A DNA stretch of 64,000 bases from G963677445 sp963678275. Lineage in GTDB: Bacteria > Bacteroidota > Ignavibacteria > Ignavibacteriales > Melioribacteraceae. The notes beneath the pieces are model-generated. The model did not search any database. It was not told the DNA's origin and worked only from the letters and a program-made list of their open reading frames with translations. Within the stretch, counting starts at the first letter, position 1, and each line of letters begins with the position of its first letter. Position numbers and translations under genes: made by a program. The stretch is taken from assembly GCA_963678275.1 (NCBI GenBank), contig OY782765.1, positions 5,890,001 to 5,954,000 on the forward strand, in the 5' to 3' direction. This document shows, piece by piece, positions 1 to 10,031 of the stretch.

Positions 1-1
1 A

Positions 2-1846
2 TTATCTCCTATTGATCTTTCCCCGTATGGAGCGGGTCCGAATAGTATCGCTGTTAAAAACGGACTGGTCGCCGTCGCGGTTGAAGCCGATCCAAAAACA
101 GATAATGGCCATGCTGTATTTTTTGATACCGATGGAAACTTTCAGTTTGCCTTAGAAGTCGGGGCCCTGCCTGATATGCTCACATTTACACCTGACGGAA
201 ACAGAGCGCTCGTAGCGAATGAGGGAGAACCGGAAAATGGAGTTGATCCGGAAGGTTCGGTTTCCGTAATTAATGTAAACGCACAAACAGTGACAATGAT
301 AGATTTCGGTGTGTTTAACAACTATCCCCTTATGCCTTCGATAAGGATTTTTCCCGGAAAAACAGTGGCGGAAGACCTTGAACCGGAATATATAGCTGTT
401 AGTTCGGACGGATCAATGGCGTGGGTTTCCTGTCAGGAAAATAACGCGCTGATTTTTATTAATCTCAGCACACTGGAACCCTATCAATTAACAGGAATGG
501 GCTACAAAGACCACAATCTTCAGGAAAACACGCTTGACGCCAGCGATGTGGATGAAGCAATTAATATAACAAACTGGCCTGTAAAAGGAATGTTTATGCC
601 TGACGCTATCGCTTACAGCGAATATAACAGCAGCCCTTTCGTACTTTCAGCCAATGAAGGAGATTCCAGGGATGAAGATGAAAGAGTTGAAAATATTGTC
701 CTCGACGTTTCGGCTTTTCCTGACGCGGCTTTTCTACAGTTGCCGGAAAATCTGGGAAGGCTCGATATTTCACTTATTGATGGCGATATTGATAATGATG
801 GAGAATATGAAGAACTTTACTCTTACGGTACCCGTTCGTTTTCTGTGTGGAACGGAACGACCGGTGAATTGATATGGGATTCGGGCAACGATTTTGAAGA
901 GATTATTTCGCAGAGATATCCTGATAATTTTAACAGCGATAATAATGAGAATGGAACGTTTGATTTAAGGAGTGATAATAAAGGCTGCGAACCTGAAGGA
1001 ATTGTAACCGCGAAAATAGGTGATGAACGTTATGTCTTTATTCTTCTTGAAAGGATTGGCGGGATAATGGTATACAATATTACAATTCCTTATAATCCGG
1101 CTTTTGTGCAGTATATAAACAACAGGAACTTCGCGGGTAATCCTGCAAATGGAACAGCAGGGGATCTCGGACCTGAAGGAGCTGTATTTATCCCGGCTGC
1201 AGATAGTCCTGACGGAAGCTCTCTTCTTGTTGTCGCGAATGAGGTAAGCGGCACAGTGACTATTTACAGAATTAATGAAGGTTTTATCCCTGTTGAACTT
1301 ACCGCGTTCACTGCGGCCGCTAAAGATAACAAAGCGATTCTCAGGTGGACTACGGCATCCGAAAAAAACAATCGTGGTTTTTGGATTGAAAAAGCGGATG
1401 GCGACGGAGCTTTCAGGCCTCTCTTTTTTGTGGAAGGGGCAGGCACGAGCGCTGAAATAAATAACTATCAGTTTACTGATGAAAATTTGAAACCGGGAGT
1501 ATACAGGTATCGGCTGAAACAGGAAGATTTCGATGGTCGTTTTGAGTATAGCGGAATAAGAATAGTTGAAATACCCGCTCCTGTGGAATTTGAGCTTATG
1601 GATAACTATCCGAATCCATTCAATCCATCAACCGATATAAAATTTTCGCTGCCCGCGCGTTCCGAAATTTCCCTGGTAGTATATGATTTGCTCGGCAGGG
1701 AAGTTGCCGTTTTGTATGATGGGATTTGTGAAGCCGGCGTACATACTGTAACTTTTAATGGATCTGAATTATCAAGCGGTGTGTTTATATATAAACTTAC
1801 TTCAGGTAAATTTTCCGCCGTAAAGAAAATGAATATGATCAAATAA
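2..1846 (+). CDS. Choice-of-anchor I-type secreted protein with C-terminal sorting domain (5' truncated)
   Basis: The reading frame is already open at base 2, so the gene starts before the window; the first ATG at 176 is internal. The visible part resembles the beta-propeller choice-of-anchor I proteins often annotated alkaline phosphatase-like: repeated blocks such as LTFTPDGNRALVANEGEPE and VLSANEGDSRD, and the late GPEGAVFIPAADSP block. The C-terminal 80 residues form a sorting domain with NYPNPFNPSTDIKFSLP, VYDLLGREV and a terminal basic stretch, typical of type IX secretion cargo in Bacteroidota, Ignavibacteria and relatives. Expected location is the cell surface or medium. The substrate is unknown. 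It ends just before a strong bidirectional terminator shared with the convergent gene. The family call is from motif recognition; an enzymatic role is not shown. Confidence 0.8.
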   Translation, partial: LSPIDLSPYGAGPNSIAVKNGLVAVAVEADPKTDNGHAVFFDTDGNFQFALEVGALPDMLTFTPDGNRALVANEGEPENGVDPEGSVSVINVNAQTVTMIDFGVFNNYPLMPSIRIFPGKTVAEDLEPEYIAVSSDGSMAWVSCQENNALIFINLSTLEPYQLTGMGYKDHNLQENTLDASDVDEAINITNWPVKGMFMPDAIAYSEYNSSPFVLSANEGDSRDEDERVENIVLDVSAFPDAAFLQLPENLGRLDISLIDGDIDNDGEYEELYSYGTRSFSVWNGTTGELIWDSGNDFEEIISQRYPDNFNSDNNENGTFDLRSDNKGCEPEGIVTAKIGDERYVFILLERIGGIMVYNITIPYNPAFVQYINNRNFAGNPANGTAGDLGPEGAVFIPAADSPDGSSLLVVANEVSGTVTIYRINEGFIPVELTAFTAAAKDNKAILRWTTASEKNNRGFWIEKADGDGAFRPLFFVEGAGTSAEINNYQFTDENLKPGVYRYRLKQEDFDGRFEYSGIRIVEIPAPVEFELMDNYPNPFNPSTDIKFSLPARSEISLVVYDLLGREVAVLYDGICEAGVHTVTFNGSELSSGVFIYKLTSGKFSAVKKMNMIK

Positions 1847-1858
1847 ATACTATTTAAT

Positions 1859-1887
1859 ATCCCTCTTCCTTTATTCTGAAGAGGGAT
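1859..1887. terminator. Bidirectional intrinsic terminator between convergent genes
   Basis: A perfect 10-bp stem, ATCCCTCTTC at 1859-1868 and GAAGAGGGAT at 1878-1887, encloses a 9-nt loop. It lies 12 bases after the stop at 1846 and just before the stop of the minus-strand gene ending at 1892. The flanks are A/T rich on both sides (TTTAAT before it, TTCTTAAAAATA after it), so it can plausibly end transcription from both directions. Confidence 0.75.
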
Positions 1888-1891
1888 GTTC

Positions 1892-4063
1892 TTAAAAATA
1901 ATACAGGTATTTTATTTTAATTACTGCCGCGCGGTTTTCGGTATGTAGTCTCGCCGGAATCAACGATCCATCTTTATCATATTCCTCTGAAAGATCTCTT
2001 AATTCATTAAAAGCAAAATATATCCAGCTTTTCGGAGAAAAATTATAGGAGAAGAGAAGGCCGATTATCATTCTTTCTATCCTGTTGGTGGAACGGACAA
2101 AGACATTATCCACGTAAAGTTTCAGATTCATATTCGATATGGGATTAACAGAAATGAAGGGGCGCGCATTCCATGTTATTTCTTCAGTCTCACCCTCCGG
2201 ATTTCCCTCAATCCACACATTCAGCTCGGTTCCGGTTTCAAGAAAAGTTAGCGCGTTCCAGTTTATACTGCTGCCGGCCCAGGAATAAAAAGCGAGAAAT
2301 TCCCTTGAGAAATTATATGTTCTCGAATAACCACCCCATAAATTAGCATTCCATTTTGCCGATGTATGGAACCATGAACTGAAATTAGCTGACCAGGAGG
2401 AATATTTAACATCTTCATCCTTTGCTTTCCCCGCGTCGATATTAATTTCAAAACCCCAGTGTTCTCTGAAACTCATATTAAACCCTATCAGGCCGAAATG
2501 ATCGGTATATTGATCCACTTTCGCCCAGTTATATCCGCCGCCGAAATAAAACATCATGTTGCGGACGGCTCCTGTTTCGTAGGACCAGCGCGGGCCTGTA
2601 AGATAAACTCCGTTGGAGGTCCCGCTCCAGGGTACATATCCGATATGGGAAATATCAAATTTTTCCCCAATATATCTGCCGCGGAATCTGTGTATCCAGT
2701 CAGGTTTGTAATAATCCACATTTGCTGAAAAAGCAAAATCTCCATCATCATCCTTTACCGAACGCGCTGCCTGCCAGGCAATCTGCCAGTTGCTTCCCCT
2801 GAAAGCGCCGTCGAGATCTATTACCGCGTAAGTATGGTTGCCGGTAAATTTCCCAACATAAAGCCCGCCGATTGAGGAATTGCCAAGAATTTTTTTATTA
2901 ATTCTTACAGAGCCAAACCAGGCTTTTTCCTCGGTCAGTTTCTCACCATCATCCATATATTCCACTTCACCTGTCTGAGCCGCGAAAGCGCCATATTCTG
3001 TTTCCCCTATTCTACCGAAAGCTTTGGCGCCGAAATTAAGAGGCGCTTCCTGTCCGTCCGGAAGTTTTTTGCCTATTCTTCTTGAATAAAAAAGTTCGAG
3101 AGGAGTGTAGAAGCCTGAATTCATCCTTTTGCCTGCCGGAGTAAAAACCTCTTTCCCTTCTGTAAAGAATGGACGTCTTTCATTAAAATAACTTTCATAG
3201 CGGGAAATATTAAAATCGTAGGGATCGGCTTCAATTTGCGCGAAATCGGGATTGGCGGTTAACTGAAATGTGAGCGCGGGCGAGGGATTATAAAATATAT
3301 CGAGTCCCGCGTCGGGATCAAAATCATATTTATCATCTTCAGTATATTCTGTTTTTGCTATCCCGACAGGGTAAATTTCAAGGTTGAGTCCCTTTATCGA
3401 AGGTCTGAAATCTCCAAGCAGAAGTTTACCAAACCTCGAAATTCGCTGGCCTTCATTTTCTATATATTTATTCCAGTAGATATCTTCCCCCAGTTCAGGA
3501 ATCCAGCGGTCGAAATCGAGTCCCCATTCCGAGAGGTTTTCATCATACTGAATTGATTTAAAGGGAATCTGCTGTTCGACAATATAACCCCAGTTATAAT
3601 GTTTAGCGGCAGAAAACCATATCCCGTCCCAACTGTAATCGCGGTTTCTCGCGTCATCAAGCATTCTTGAATCGGAAGGGGCGCCGGAAGAGGAAACTCC
3701 AAATTTATATGCGGTTTTTTTATCACCGAAGGTATCGAGCATAAGTGAAACAGCGTCGCCATTGGAATCGTCCAGTATTCCGGCCTGATGCCTGGCATGG
3801 CCTGTTTTGTCATAACAAATAAAAAGGCAAAAAAGTGATTCCCCGTCGGTAAGCATTTTTACTGTTGTCGGAGAAGTGGGAGCTTCATTATGATAAGGCA
3901 TGAACTGATGAAACCCGGTCGCCGAATCTGCCTGATTCCAGACTTCATCAACAATTCCGTCAATAACCGGGCCCTTATCTGTTTTATTTAATTTCAGCTC
4001 TTTATCCTGTGAAAAGACTGAAAATATTAAACCGCTCAATAATAATGTAAGGATTATTCTCAT
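1892..4063 (-). CDS. DUF5916 family protein with N-terminal CBM9-like domain
   Basis: 723 residues. A signal peptide (MRIILTLLLSGLIFSVFSQ) is followed by a carbohydrate-binding family 9-like domain (GPVIDGIVDEVWNQAD, then VKMLTDGESLFCLFICYD and SVSLMLD-like strands) at about 25-210. The rest carries the DUF5916 signature NPDFAQIEADPYDFNISRYE followed by NERRPFFTEG at about 275-305, and long alternating strands rich in W, Y and N that end in YLYYF, as expected for an outer-membrane beta barrel. Members of this family are widespread in Bacteroidota and relatives with no agreed function; a role in surface glycan handling or export is only inference. It is monocistronic, with a Bacteroidota-type promoter candidate upstream. 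Confidence 0.82.
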   Translation of the reverse strand: MRIILTLLLSGLIFSVFSQDKELKLNKTDKGPVIDGIVDEVWNQADSATGFHQFMPYHNEAPTSPTTVKMLTDGESLFCLFICYDKTGHARHQAGILDDSNGDAVSLMLDTFGDKKTAYKFGVSSSGAPSDSRMLDDARNRDYSWDGIWFSAAKHYNWGYIVEQQIPFKSIQYDENLSEWGLDFDRWIPELGEDIYWNKYIENEGQRISRFGKLLLGDFRPSIKGLNLEIYPVGIAKTEYTEDDKYDFDPDAGLDIFYNPSPALTFQLTANPDFAQIEADPYDFNISRYESYFNERRPFFTEGKEVFTPAGKRMNSGFYTPLELFYSRRIGKKLPDGQEAPLNFGAKAFGRIGETEYGAFAAQTGEVEYMDDGEKLTEEKAWFGSVRINKKILGNSSIGGLYVGKFTGNHTYAVIDLDGAFRGSNWQIAWQAARSVKDDDGDFAFSANVDYYKPDWIHRFRGRYIGEKFDISHIGYVPWSGTSNGVYLTGPRWSYETGAVRNMMFYFGGGYNWAKVDQYTDHFGLIGFNMSFREHWGFEINIDAGKAKDEDVKYSSWSANFSSWFHTSAKWNANLWGGYSRTYNFSREFLAFYSWAGSSINWNALTFLETGTELNVWIEGNPEGETEEITWNARPFISVNPISNMNLKLYVDNVFVRSTNRIERMIIGLLFSYNFSPKSWIYFAFNELRDLSEEYDKDGSLIPARLHTENRAAVIKIKYLYYF

Positions 4064-4095
4064 AAAATTTCCCGGTTTTTACGTTTTAGACTCAC

Positions 4096-4128
4096 CAAAA
4101 TTAAAAATTGTTTTAGTCATAATGCAAA
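4096..4128 (-). promoter_or_regulatory. Candidate Bacteroidota-type promoter for the DUF5916 gene
   Basis: Read on the minus strand, TTTG (4128-4125) is followed after 21 bases by TAATTTTG (4103-4096), matching the TTTG / TAnnTTTG consensus of the Bacteroidota housekeeping sigma factor. It lies about 33 bases before the start codon at 4063. The region is AT rich, so chance matches are possible. Confidence 0.4.
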
Positions 4129-4152
4129 TTTCTGAAAATATGGTGAAATGAT

Positions 4153-4179
4153 TGAACAAACAGCATTTTTTTTCGATAA
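4153..4179 (+). promoter_or_regulatory. Weak sigma-28-like promoter candidate for the TPR-PAS kinase
   Basis: TGAA at 4153-4156, a 15-base spacer and TTCGATAA at 4172-4179 lie 27 bases before the ATG at 4207. The -10 and the spacing match the five better sigma-28 sites in the window, but the -35 has one mismatch (TGAA for TAAA). If real, this kinase would belong to the motility regulon. Confidence 0.35.
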
Positions 4180-4206
4180 TAACATGAATATTATCAAAAT
4201 CGGTTT

Positions 4207-7200
4207 ATGTACAAAATTTATAAGCAAATAATTACACTGCTATTCCTTTTGTGTTTATCCGGAAACATTAAAGGGAATACCGACCTGAATCATATCGATT
4301 CTCTTCTATATAATGATCCGGTTAAAGCGGTGACATATATAAATGAGAATTTGGCTGAGGCTGAATATCTTCATGAATTTTATTGCCGTCTCGGGGAAGC
4401 TTATGATATAATCGGGGAAACGGACAGCTCTATTTATTATCTGGAAAAAGCGATTGATTTTCTTCGTGAGAAAAATATGAGATATCCGCTTGCCGATATC
4501 AGTATTGTTTATGGACGTGTACTTACCTTTACAGGTTTTTTTAACAGGGCTTATGATGTGAATATGGAGGCGCTAAGAATATACAGGGAAATGGATGACA
4601 GCCTTGGTTTAGCCCGTGCGTTAATGAGCCTTGGAGTCTTGTATCGCAACCTGGGTCTTACCGAAAAAGCCAATGCGAATTATATGCAGGCTTATCCGAT
4701 ATTTCACTCTCATAATGACGCTGAAGGCAAAGGAGATATATACAATCATCTTGGCAGTATTTACTGGTATGAGGGAAATAATAAAAAGGCCATGGAACTT
4801 TATGAAAAATCCTTTGGAATAAGAAACAAAAACCATATCAGACAGGATAAGATTGCGGCCGTGCTGAATAATATTGGAAATGTTTTCAGATCGGAGGGGC
4901 AATTTGAGCTCGCTGAAAAATATTACAACAATGCCTATAAGATTGTTGAAGAAATTGATGATGTGAAACTCCAGACAGTTGTTATGAAAAACCTGGGGCT
5001 CCTGAAAAAAAATATTGGCAATAATAATGAAGCGCTTCAACTTTTGTTTAAAAGTAACCATCTGGCACAAAAGATCAGATTTTACAGAATTGTCAAAATA
5101 ACCCTTAAGTATATATCGGATATTTTCCTGAGCGAAAATAAAAATCTGAAAGCAAACTATTATCTGAATAACTATATAACTCTGCAGGATTCACTTCTCA
5201 CAGCGCAGAACAAAATAGCGATTTCAGATATCGAGATCAGAGAACATCTGATGGTTAATAAAGATAAGATACTTTCATTGGAGAGGGAAGCAGGCCGGAA
5301 TAAATTACTGCTTCTTATTTCACTGACGGTTTTTTCGATCTTTGTGATAGTTGTTTTATTCAGTCGTTTCCTTATCAAAAAAAGGCTGAGTGCTTCACTT
5401 GAAGAAAAGAACAGACAGATTTCCGAACAGAACAGCGAACTGATAAAACTAAACGCCAGTTTGAGGTCATCAAGAGAAAGGTTGAAGGCAATTGTCAATG
5501 AGTCAGTTGATTCTATTGTTCTGTTGGATGAAGAGGGTAAAATAATTGAGTGGAACGCGGCTTCGGCCAAAGCGACAAATATTTCTTATGAAAAGGCTAT
5601 CGGATGTTATTATTGGGATATAATTTATGAGTTCGCGAAAAGGAGAGGAAAAACAAAGACCGGAAGAAGTTTTTACCGCAACATGATTTTGAAAGTTCTT
5701 TCAACCGGTGACCCGAAGGAATGGAAATTGAAAAATTTTGAGATCCAAAACTCAAAAGGAGTTGTGCTTCATGGAAATCAGGTTGTTTTCACAATCAAAA
5801 CAACCAAAGGATATTGGATGGGAGCGATAACAAGGGATATTACAGAATGGAGAAAAACAAAAAATGAACTGCTGGAACATCAGCAGAATTATTTTCACAT
5901 ATTTAATTCTGTTGAGGACGCGATTATCGTATTCGACAGAAAATTCAGTAAAATTTATGAAATTAATAAACCGGGCGCCCGACACTTCGGATTTCGTTCA
6001 GGAGATTTTTCGGAGGAAGACTGGAAAAGCAGATGTATTAATGATTCTCAATTTTCTTATAACAAACTTACAAATTTGCTCAAGTCGGTGAAAAAGGATG
6101 AAGTGATTTCATTCGAGTGGAAGTTTTATTCACCCGACGGCCGGAAATTCTGGACTGAAAACGTAATTAAATCAATCAATATCAATAATATTGAAAAACT
6201 TTTGCTTGTATCGAGAGATGCAACCCTGAGGAAAAAACTGGAAAATGAGATCAGGACGAGTGAGGAAAGATTAAGAACCCTGTTCGAAAACGTGACAATA
6301 GGAATCTACAGATCTAATATTCAGGGGGATATCATTATGACAAATCCTGCTCTGGTAAAAATGCTCGGGTATAGCAGCTTAAATGAACTCCTTCAGAAAA
6401 AAATAGGCCCCGACGCGTTCCTTGATCCTGAAAGCAGGAGTAATTTTATTGAAATAATAAGCAAAAAGGGAATTATAAAAGGGTTTGAAACGAAATGGAG
6501 AAAAAAAGACGGGTCAATAATTATTATAAGAGAAAGCGCCCGGGCGATAAAAAACAGTGAAGGTGAAATTGAATATTTCGAAGGAGTCGTTGAAGATTTT
6601 ACTGAATACAGACGGGTTCAGGATGAGTTAATAATGGCGCGGGACAGAGCCGAAAGAGCTGATAAACTAAAATCTGAATTTCTCGCGCAGATGTCGCACG
6701 AAATAAGAACGCCAATTAATTCCATTTTAAGTTTTTCAGGATTAATAAAGGAAGAAATTGCCGATCTCCTGAATGAAGAGCTGAAATCCTGCTTTTCACT
6801 GATGGATAATGCCGGTAAAAGAATTATACGAACAGTCGATCTGCTTCTGAATATGTCTGAAATTCAGGCAGGAACTTTTCAGGTATCCTTTAGAAACTTC
6901 AATTTATATAACGAAATTCTTAATCCGGCATTTATGGAACACAGATTTACGGCGAATGAAAGAGGGTTGAATTTTATCATGGATAACGTGGATAGGGATA
7001 TTATTCTATATAAGGATCAATATACAGTAGGTCAGATAGTTAATAACCTTGTAGACAACGCGTTAAAATATACTGAAAAAGGTAAGGTCGAACTAAGCGC
7101 TGTCAGGTTGGATAATGATAAAGTAATGATAGAAGTCTGTGATACGGGGATTGGAATTTCGGAAGAATATCTGCCAAATCTGTTTGTTCCTTTTACCCAG

Positions 7201-7365
7201 GAGGAACAGGGATACACCAGGAAATTTGAGGGTAATGGCCTCGGACTCGCCCTTGTGAAAAAATATTGCCAGCTAAACGGGGCGGAAATAAGTGTGGAAA
7301 GTACAAAGGGAAAGGGGTCCAGTTTTAGAGTGATTTTCCCCGGGATAAAGAAAGAGACAGAATAA
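4207..7365 (+). CDS. TPR / multi-PAS sensor histidine kinase
   Basis: 1052 residues. A short N-terminal hydrophobic segment (ITLLFLLCLSG) suggests export of the sensor part. TPR repeats follow at about 50-340 (LGVLYRNLGLTEKANANY, LNNIGNVFRSEGQFELAEKYY), then a transmembrane helix near 365-390 and a short coiled coil. Three PAS domains follow, at about 420-545, 555-680 and 685-800. The HisKA box MSHEIRTPINS places the phospho-acceptor at His831, and the HATPase shows NNLVDNALKY (N box), DTGIGI (G1) and GNGLGLALVKKY (G2). The layout is a classic membrane histidine kinase with a periplasmic TPR sensor. There is no receiver domain and no adjacent response regulator, so the partner is unknown. The ligand cannot be read from the sequence. 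Confidence 0.9.
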   Translation: MYKIYKQIITLLFLLCLSGNIKGNTDLNHIDSLLYNDPVKAVTYINENLAEAEYLHEFYCRLGEAYDIIGETDSSIYYLEKAIDFLREKNMRYPLADISIVYGRVLTFTGFFNRAYDVNMEALRIYREMDDSLGLARALMSLGVLYRNLGLTEKANANYMQAYPIFHSHNDAEGKGDIYNHLGSIYWYEGNNKKAMELYEKSFGIRNKNHIRQDKIAAVLNNIGNVFRSEGQFELAEKYYNNAYKIVEEIDDVKLQTVVMKNLGLLKKNIGNNNEALQLLFKSNHLAQKIRFYRIVKITLKYISDIFLSENKNLKANYYLNNYITLQDSLLTAQNKIAISDIEIREHLMVNKDKILSLEREAGRNKLLLLISLTVFSIFVIVVLFSRFLIKKRLSASLEEKNRQISEQNSELIKLNASLRSSRERLKAIVNESVDSIVLLDEEGKIIEWNAASAKATNISYEKAIGCYYWDIIYEFAKRRGKTKTGRSFYRNMILKVLSTGDPKEWKLKNFEIQNSKGVVLHGNQVVFTIKTTKGYWMGAITRDITEWRKTKNELLEHQQNYFHIFNSVEDAIIVFDRKFSKIYEINKPGARHFGFRSGDFSEEDWKSRCINDSQFSYNKLTNLLKSVKKDEVISFEWKFYSPDGRKFWTENVIKSININNIEKLLLVSRDATLRKKLENEIRTSEERLRTLFENVTIGIYRSNIQGDIIMTNPALVKMLGYSSLNELLQKKIGPDAFLDPESRSNFIEIISKKGIIKGFETKWRKKDGSIIIIRESARAIKNSEGEIEYFEGVVEDFTEYRRVQDELIMARDRAERADKLKSEFLAQMSHEIRTPINSILSFSGLIKEEIADLLNEELKSCFSLMDNAGKRIIRTVDLLLNMSEIQAGTFQVSFRNFNLYNEILNPAFMEHRFTANERGLNFIMDNVDRDIILYKDQYTVGQIVNNLVDNALKYTEKGKVELSAVRLDNDKVMIEVCDTGIGISEEYLPNLFVPFTQEEQGYTRKFEGNGLGLALVKKYCQLNGAEISVESTKGKGSSFRVIFPGIKKETE

Positions 7366-7426
7366 TTTTATTTCCTGTTACTCCCGAATATGCTATATTT
7401 CCAATTTAAATAGTGTAGAGAGTCAG

Positions 7427-8212
7427 ATGACCGATAAAACAGAAAAAAAATTTGCTGAAAGTATGGATATTAAACCCGGCCTGGAAAAGTATTTACCCGC
7501 TCTTCTGAAGGATTTGTGGGCTATGGGCAGTATACCGGAAAATATTATCGCGATTTTAAGTGAAGCCCGATTCGAAGGCAAAGGTAAAAAGGGCCTTGAT
7601 CTGGGTTGTGGAAAAGGGGCCAATTCTGTTGCCGTGGCAAATCATTTCGGTTGTAAGATGTTTGGAATAGATCTTTTTCCCCCTTTTATTGATGAAGCTG
7701 TTCAAAAAGCAGGTGAACATGGCGCCGCAGAAAAATGTACTTTTGCCGTAGGTGATATTCGGGAATTTTTAGAAACCCCTAAAAGTTACGATATGGTCAT
7801 CTATTCTTCGATAGGTAATTTATTTAATAATTACAGAGAGCTGCTTGATAAACTGCGAAACCAGGTGTCGCCGGGAGGACTGATTGTTATAAGTGAAGGT
7901 TTTCTGAAAAAGGGTGAATTTACCGGGAGAGAAGGGTATGAATCCTATCGTTCACGCCATAATACTCTTTGCCAGTTGAATTTTTTTAGTGATGATATTC
8001 TTCTTGAATTGATAGTCAGTGATAATACACTTAAGAAACAAAATGATGATTATCACAGATTAATCACAGCGCGGGCAAAAAAGCTGATAATAGAAAATCC
8101 TGAGGATAAAGACCTGCTTGAATGGTATCTTCAAAATCAGGAAGAAGAATGTGAATTCCTGGAAAATAATTTTACCGGAGCCACCTGGGTCATACAAAAA
8201 GCTGGCGGATAA
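7427..8212 (+). CDS. Class I SAM-dependent methyltransferase
   Basis: 261 residues. The SAM-binding motif I is clear: GLDLGCGKGANSVAVANHFG at about 63-82, followed by the acidic end of strand 2 (GIDLFPPFIDEA) and motif II-like VGDIREFLE. The later strand SPGGLIVISEGF matches the usual post-motif III region. These features fit a Methyltransf_25/11-type small-molecule methyltransferase acting in the cytoplasm. The substrate cannot be inferred. It follows the histidine kinase by 61 bases on the same strand and converges on the peptidase gene with a gap of only 21 bases. Confidence 0.85.
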   Translation: MTDKTEKKFAESMDIKPGLEKYLPALLKDLWAMGSIPENIIAILSEARFEGKGKKGLDLGCGKGANSVAVANHFGCKMFGIDLFPPFIDEAVQKAGEHGAAEKCTFAVGDIREFLETPKSYDMVIYSSIGNLFNNYRELLDKLRNQVSPGGLIVISEGFLKKGEFTGREGYESYRSRHNTLCQLNFFSDDILLELIVSDNTLKKQNDDYHRLITARAKKLIIENPEDKDLLEWYLQNQEEECEFLENNFTGATWVIQKAGG

Positions 8213-8233
8213 TGAGCTGCCCGTTGAATAACT

Positions 8234-9550
8234 CTAATCTTCCGGAACTGTTATTTCCATATTAAGCCACACTCTGAGAGAATCAATTACCTCTTTTTTC
8301 ATTTCGGGCGGGAAACTGCTGATATTTGCCGTGTGATTTCCTCCATCGGAAATATATTTTAGCGCGTTTGTTTTACCTGTCAGTTCAACCGCTGATGCAG
8401 TCCAGGGATCATCCTTTCCATAAATATAAATGATATTGTTGCCATAATCATCAAGCCATTCCTTGATATCATTCATCGCCCGGCAGTTAAATTTCAGATC
8501 AATCGAATCAGGTATATAAAAATCATTACTTCCATCGGCATATCTTAAATATTCTTTTAATTCCGAAATATCATAGGCGTAATAACCAAGTTCGGTATAG
8601 GCCTGTTGCGTAAAAGGCCTTATTATCATCTCATACCCCTGATCGGAATAAAAAATCGGAGGTGTTTTTTGAAAAAGATGGGCGATCAGGGAGTCGACAG
8701 GGGATTCAGAAGCCGGGATGGCATCACATACATCCTCACCATACTGGAAATGTGAAAAGGGATACTCAAGCACCATATATTCAAAAACGTTTTCGGGGCC
8801 AAGTTTTGAGAAACTTGCTCCTGTTGCCGAGGCCAGCTTCGAAAAACTTTCGTAACCCGTTTCCCAGTCCGAAAGAATAGCATGCTGAAAAGCTTTTATT
8901 TTATCCCAGCATTCATCTGTTCCCAGACTCTTTAAATAGGGCATAAGGCGGGGATCCTCACGGGCAAGGTTTATCGGCGCTACATAAGCGATCGTTGCCT
9001 GAACATCTTCCGGAAAGAATCTTTTGTGAAATAACGCGCACTGACCACTTTTGCTTCCTCCCGTATTTATCCATTTACCCTTATATATTTTACTGAAAAT
9101 TTCAACAATTCTGTGATGATCATATGCCGCCTGTTTAATATTAAGAAACTTAAAATCCCGATCTCCGGGCTGGGATCTTCCGAAATATCGATGTTCCACA
9201 GTTAACTGGTTAGCTTCGAGCAATGTCGTCGGTTCGGAAGTTACGGTTCTGAATATCAGATAACCCTCTGTGGACATTACCATCGGCGCTTCAAAACTTT
9301 TATGCGCGAGGTAAACAAGTTGTTGAAAATTCGCGGATTCTTTATCGAAATGATCCACAGGCTGATTAACCATTATTTTATATCCTGCCTCGAATCCCGG
9401 CGAAGGATCAGTTTTTGTATATTCAATATCATCAATCTGATCAAGAATCTCTTCCAGTTTTTCTGTCTGGGCATAATTTGAAGAGAATATGAGAAATAAA
9501 ATGGAAAGAGATAAAATAAATCTGATAATCCTTTTTGAGCGGTTCATCAC
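8234..9550 (-). CDS. S37/PS-10-type serine peptidase, secreted
   Basis: 438 residues. An N-terminal hydrophobic signal (FILSLSILFLIFSS, then NYAQ) predicts export. The core resembles peptidase family S37 (PS-10, Streptomyces-type aminopeptidases): KWINTGGSKSGQCALFHKRFFPEDV places the nucleophile serine in GGSKSG, followed by the characteristic YVAPIN. Candidate acid and histidine partners lie near the end in IYGKDDPWTASAV and SDGGNHTANI, as in an alpha/beta hydrolase fold. The likely role is peptide degradation outside the cytoplasm. The start may be the second Met, one codon downstream. It is convergent with the methyltransferase gene and appears monocistronic. Confidence 0.8.
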   Translation of the reverse strand: MMNRSKRIIRFILSLSILFLIFSSNYAQTEKLEEILDQIDDIEYTKTDPSPGFEAGYKIMVNQPVDHFDKESANFQQLVYLAHKSFEAPMVMSTEGYLIFRTVTSEPTTLLEANQLTVEHRYFGRSQPGDRDFKFLNIKQAAYDHHRIVEIFSKIYKGKWINTGGSKSGQCALFHKRFFPEDVQATIAYVAPINLAREDPRLMPYLKSLGTDECWDKIKAFQHAILSDWETGYESFSKLASATGASFSKLGPENVFEYMVLEYPFSHFQYGEDVCDAIPASESPVDSLIAHLFQKTPPIFYSDQGYEMIIRPFTQQAYTELGYYAYDISELKEYLRYADGSNDFYIPDSIDLKFNCRAMNDIKEWLDDYGNNIIYIYGKDDPWTASAVELTGKTNALKYISDGGNHTANISSFPPEMKKEVIDSLRVWLNMEITVPED

Positions 9551-9587
9551 GTACCCCGTTAATAAATTTCAAAGATTATTAAGAATT

Positions 9588-9950
9588 TCAGGAAGGATTA
9601 TATTTATCAATCATACTCCTGATAACATCCAGCCGAATCGGTTTTGTCATATAATCATTCATCCCCGATTCGATATATCTTTTTTTATGCTCTTCCTGAT
9701 CATTAGCGGTAAGAGCAATAATCACAGGTCTTTTGTCCCCTAATTTTTCACTCAAAATTCTGGTGGCTTCGATGCCATCCATTTCAGGCATCTGAATATC
9801 CATAAAAATCAAATCGGTGCTGTTGTTCTTGATATAATCAAGAACTTCCAGGCCGTTATTAACTGCGTCAGCTCTGTACCCGAGCTTTTTAAGAAGATGC
9901 AGTAATATCCTCTGATTCATTGAATTGTCTTCGGCAACAAGAATTTGCAT
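9588..9950 (-). CDS. Stand-alone receiver-domain response regulator
   Basis: 120 residues, one receiver domain and nothing else. Acidic residues sit in VAEDNSMNQRIL, the phospho-acceptor is Asp51 in FMDIQMPEMDG, the conserved Thr is in ALTAND, and the Lys is in TKPI. The sequence style (EDNSMNQ, MDIQMPEMDG) is that of receivers normally attached to the C-terminus of hybrid histidine kinases. It lies 102 bases downstream of the histidine kinase ending at 10053 on the same strand, so the two probably form a split sensor/receiver pair. With no output domain, it must act by protein interaction or phosphotransfer. Confidence 0.9.
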   Translation of the reverse strand: MQILVAEDNSMNQRILLHLLKKLGYRADAVNNGLEVLDYIKNNSTDLIFMDIQMPEMDGIEATRILSEKLGDKRPVIIALTANDQEEHKKRYIESGMNDYMTKPIRLDVIRSMIDKYNPS

Positions 9951-10031
9951 CCTGCTTCCTGTTCTTTCTGATTCTCCTGCTACGGTAATATAAAAATTTT
10001 CCTGATAAGATGCTTCTCTTTTTTTTGTCCG

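Noticed and set aside
4621..5070. Minus-strand ORF of 149 codons inside the TPR-PAS kinase
   Set aside because: Antisense to clear TPR repeats; composition is typical of shadow frames.
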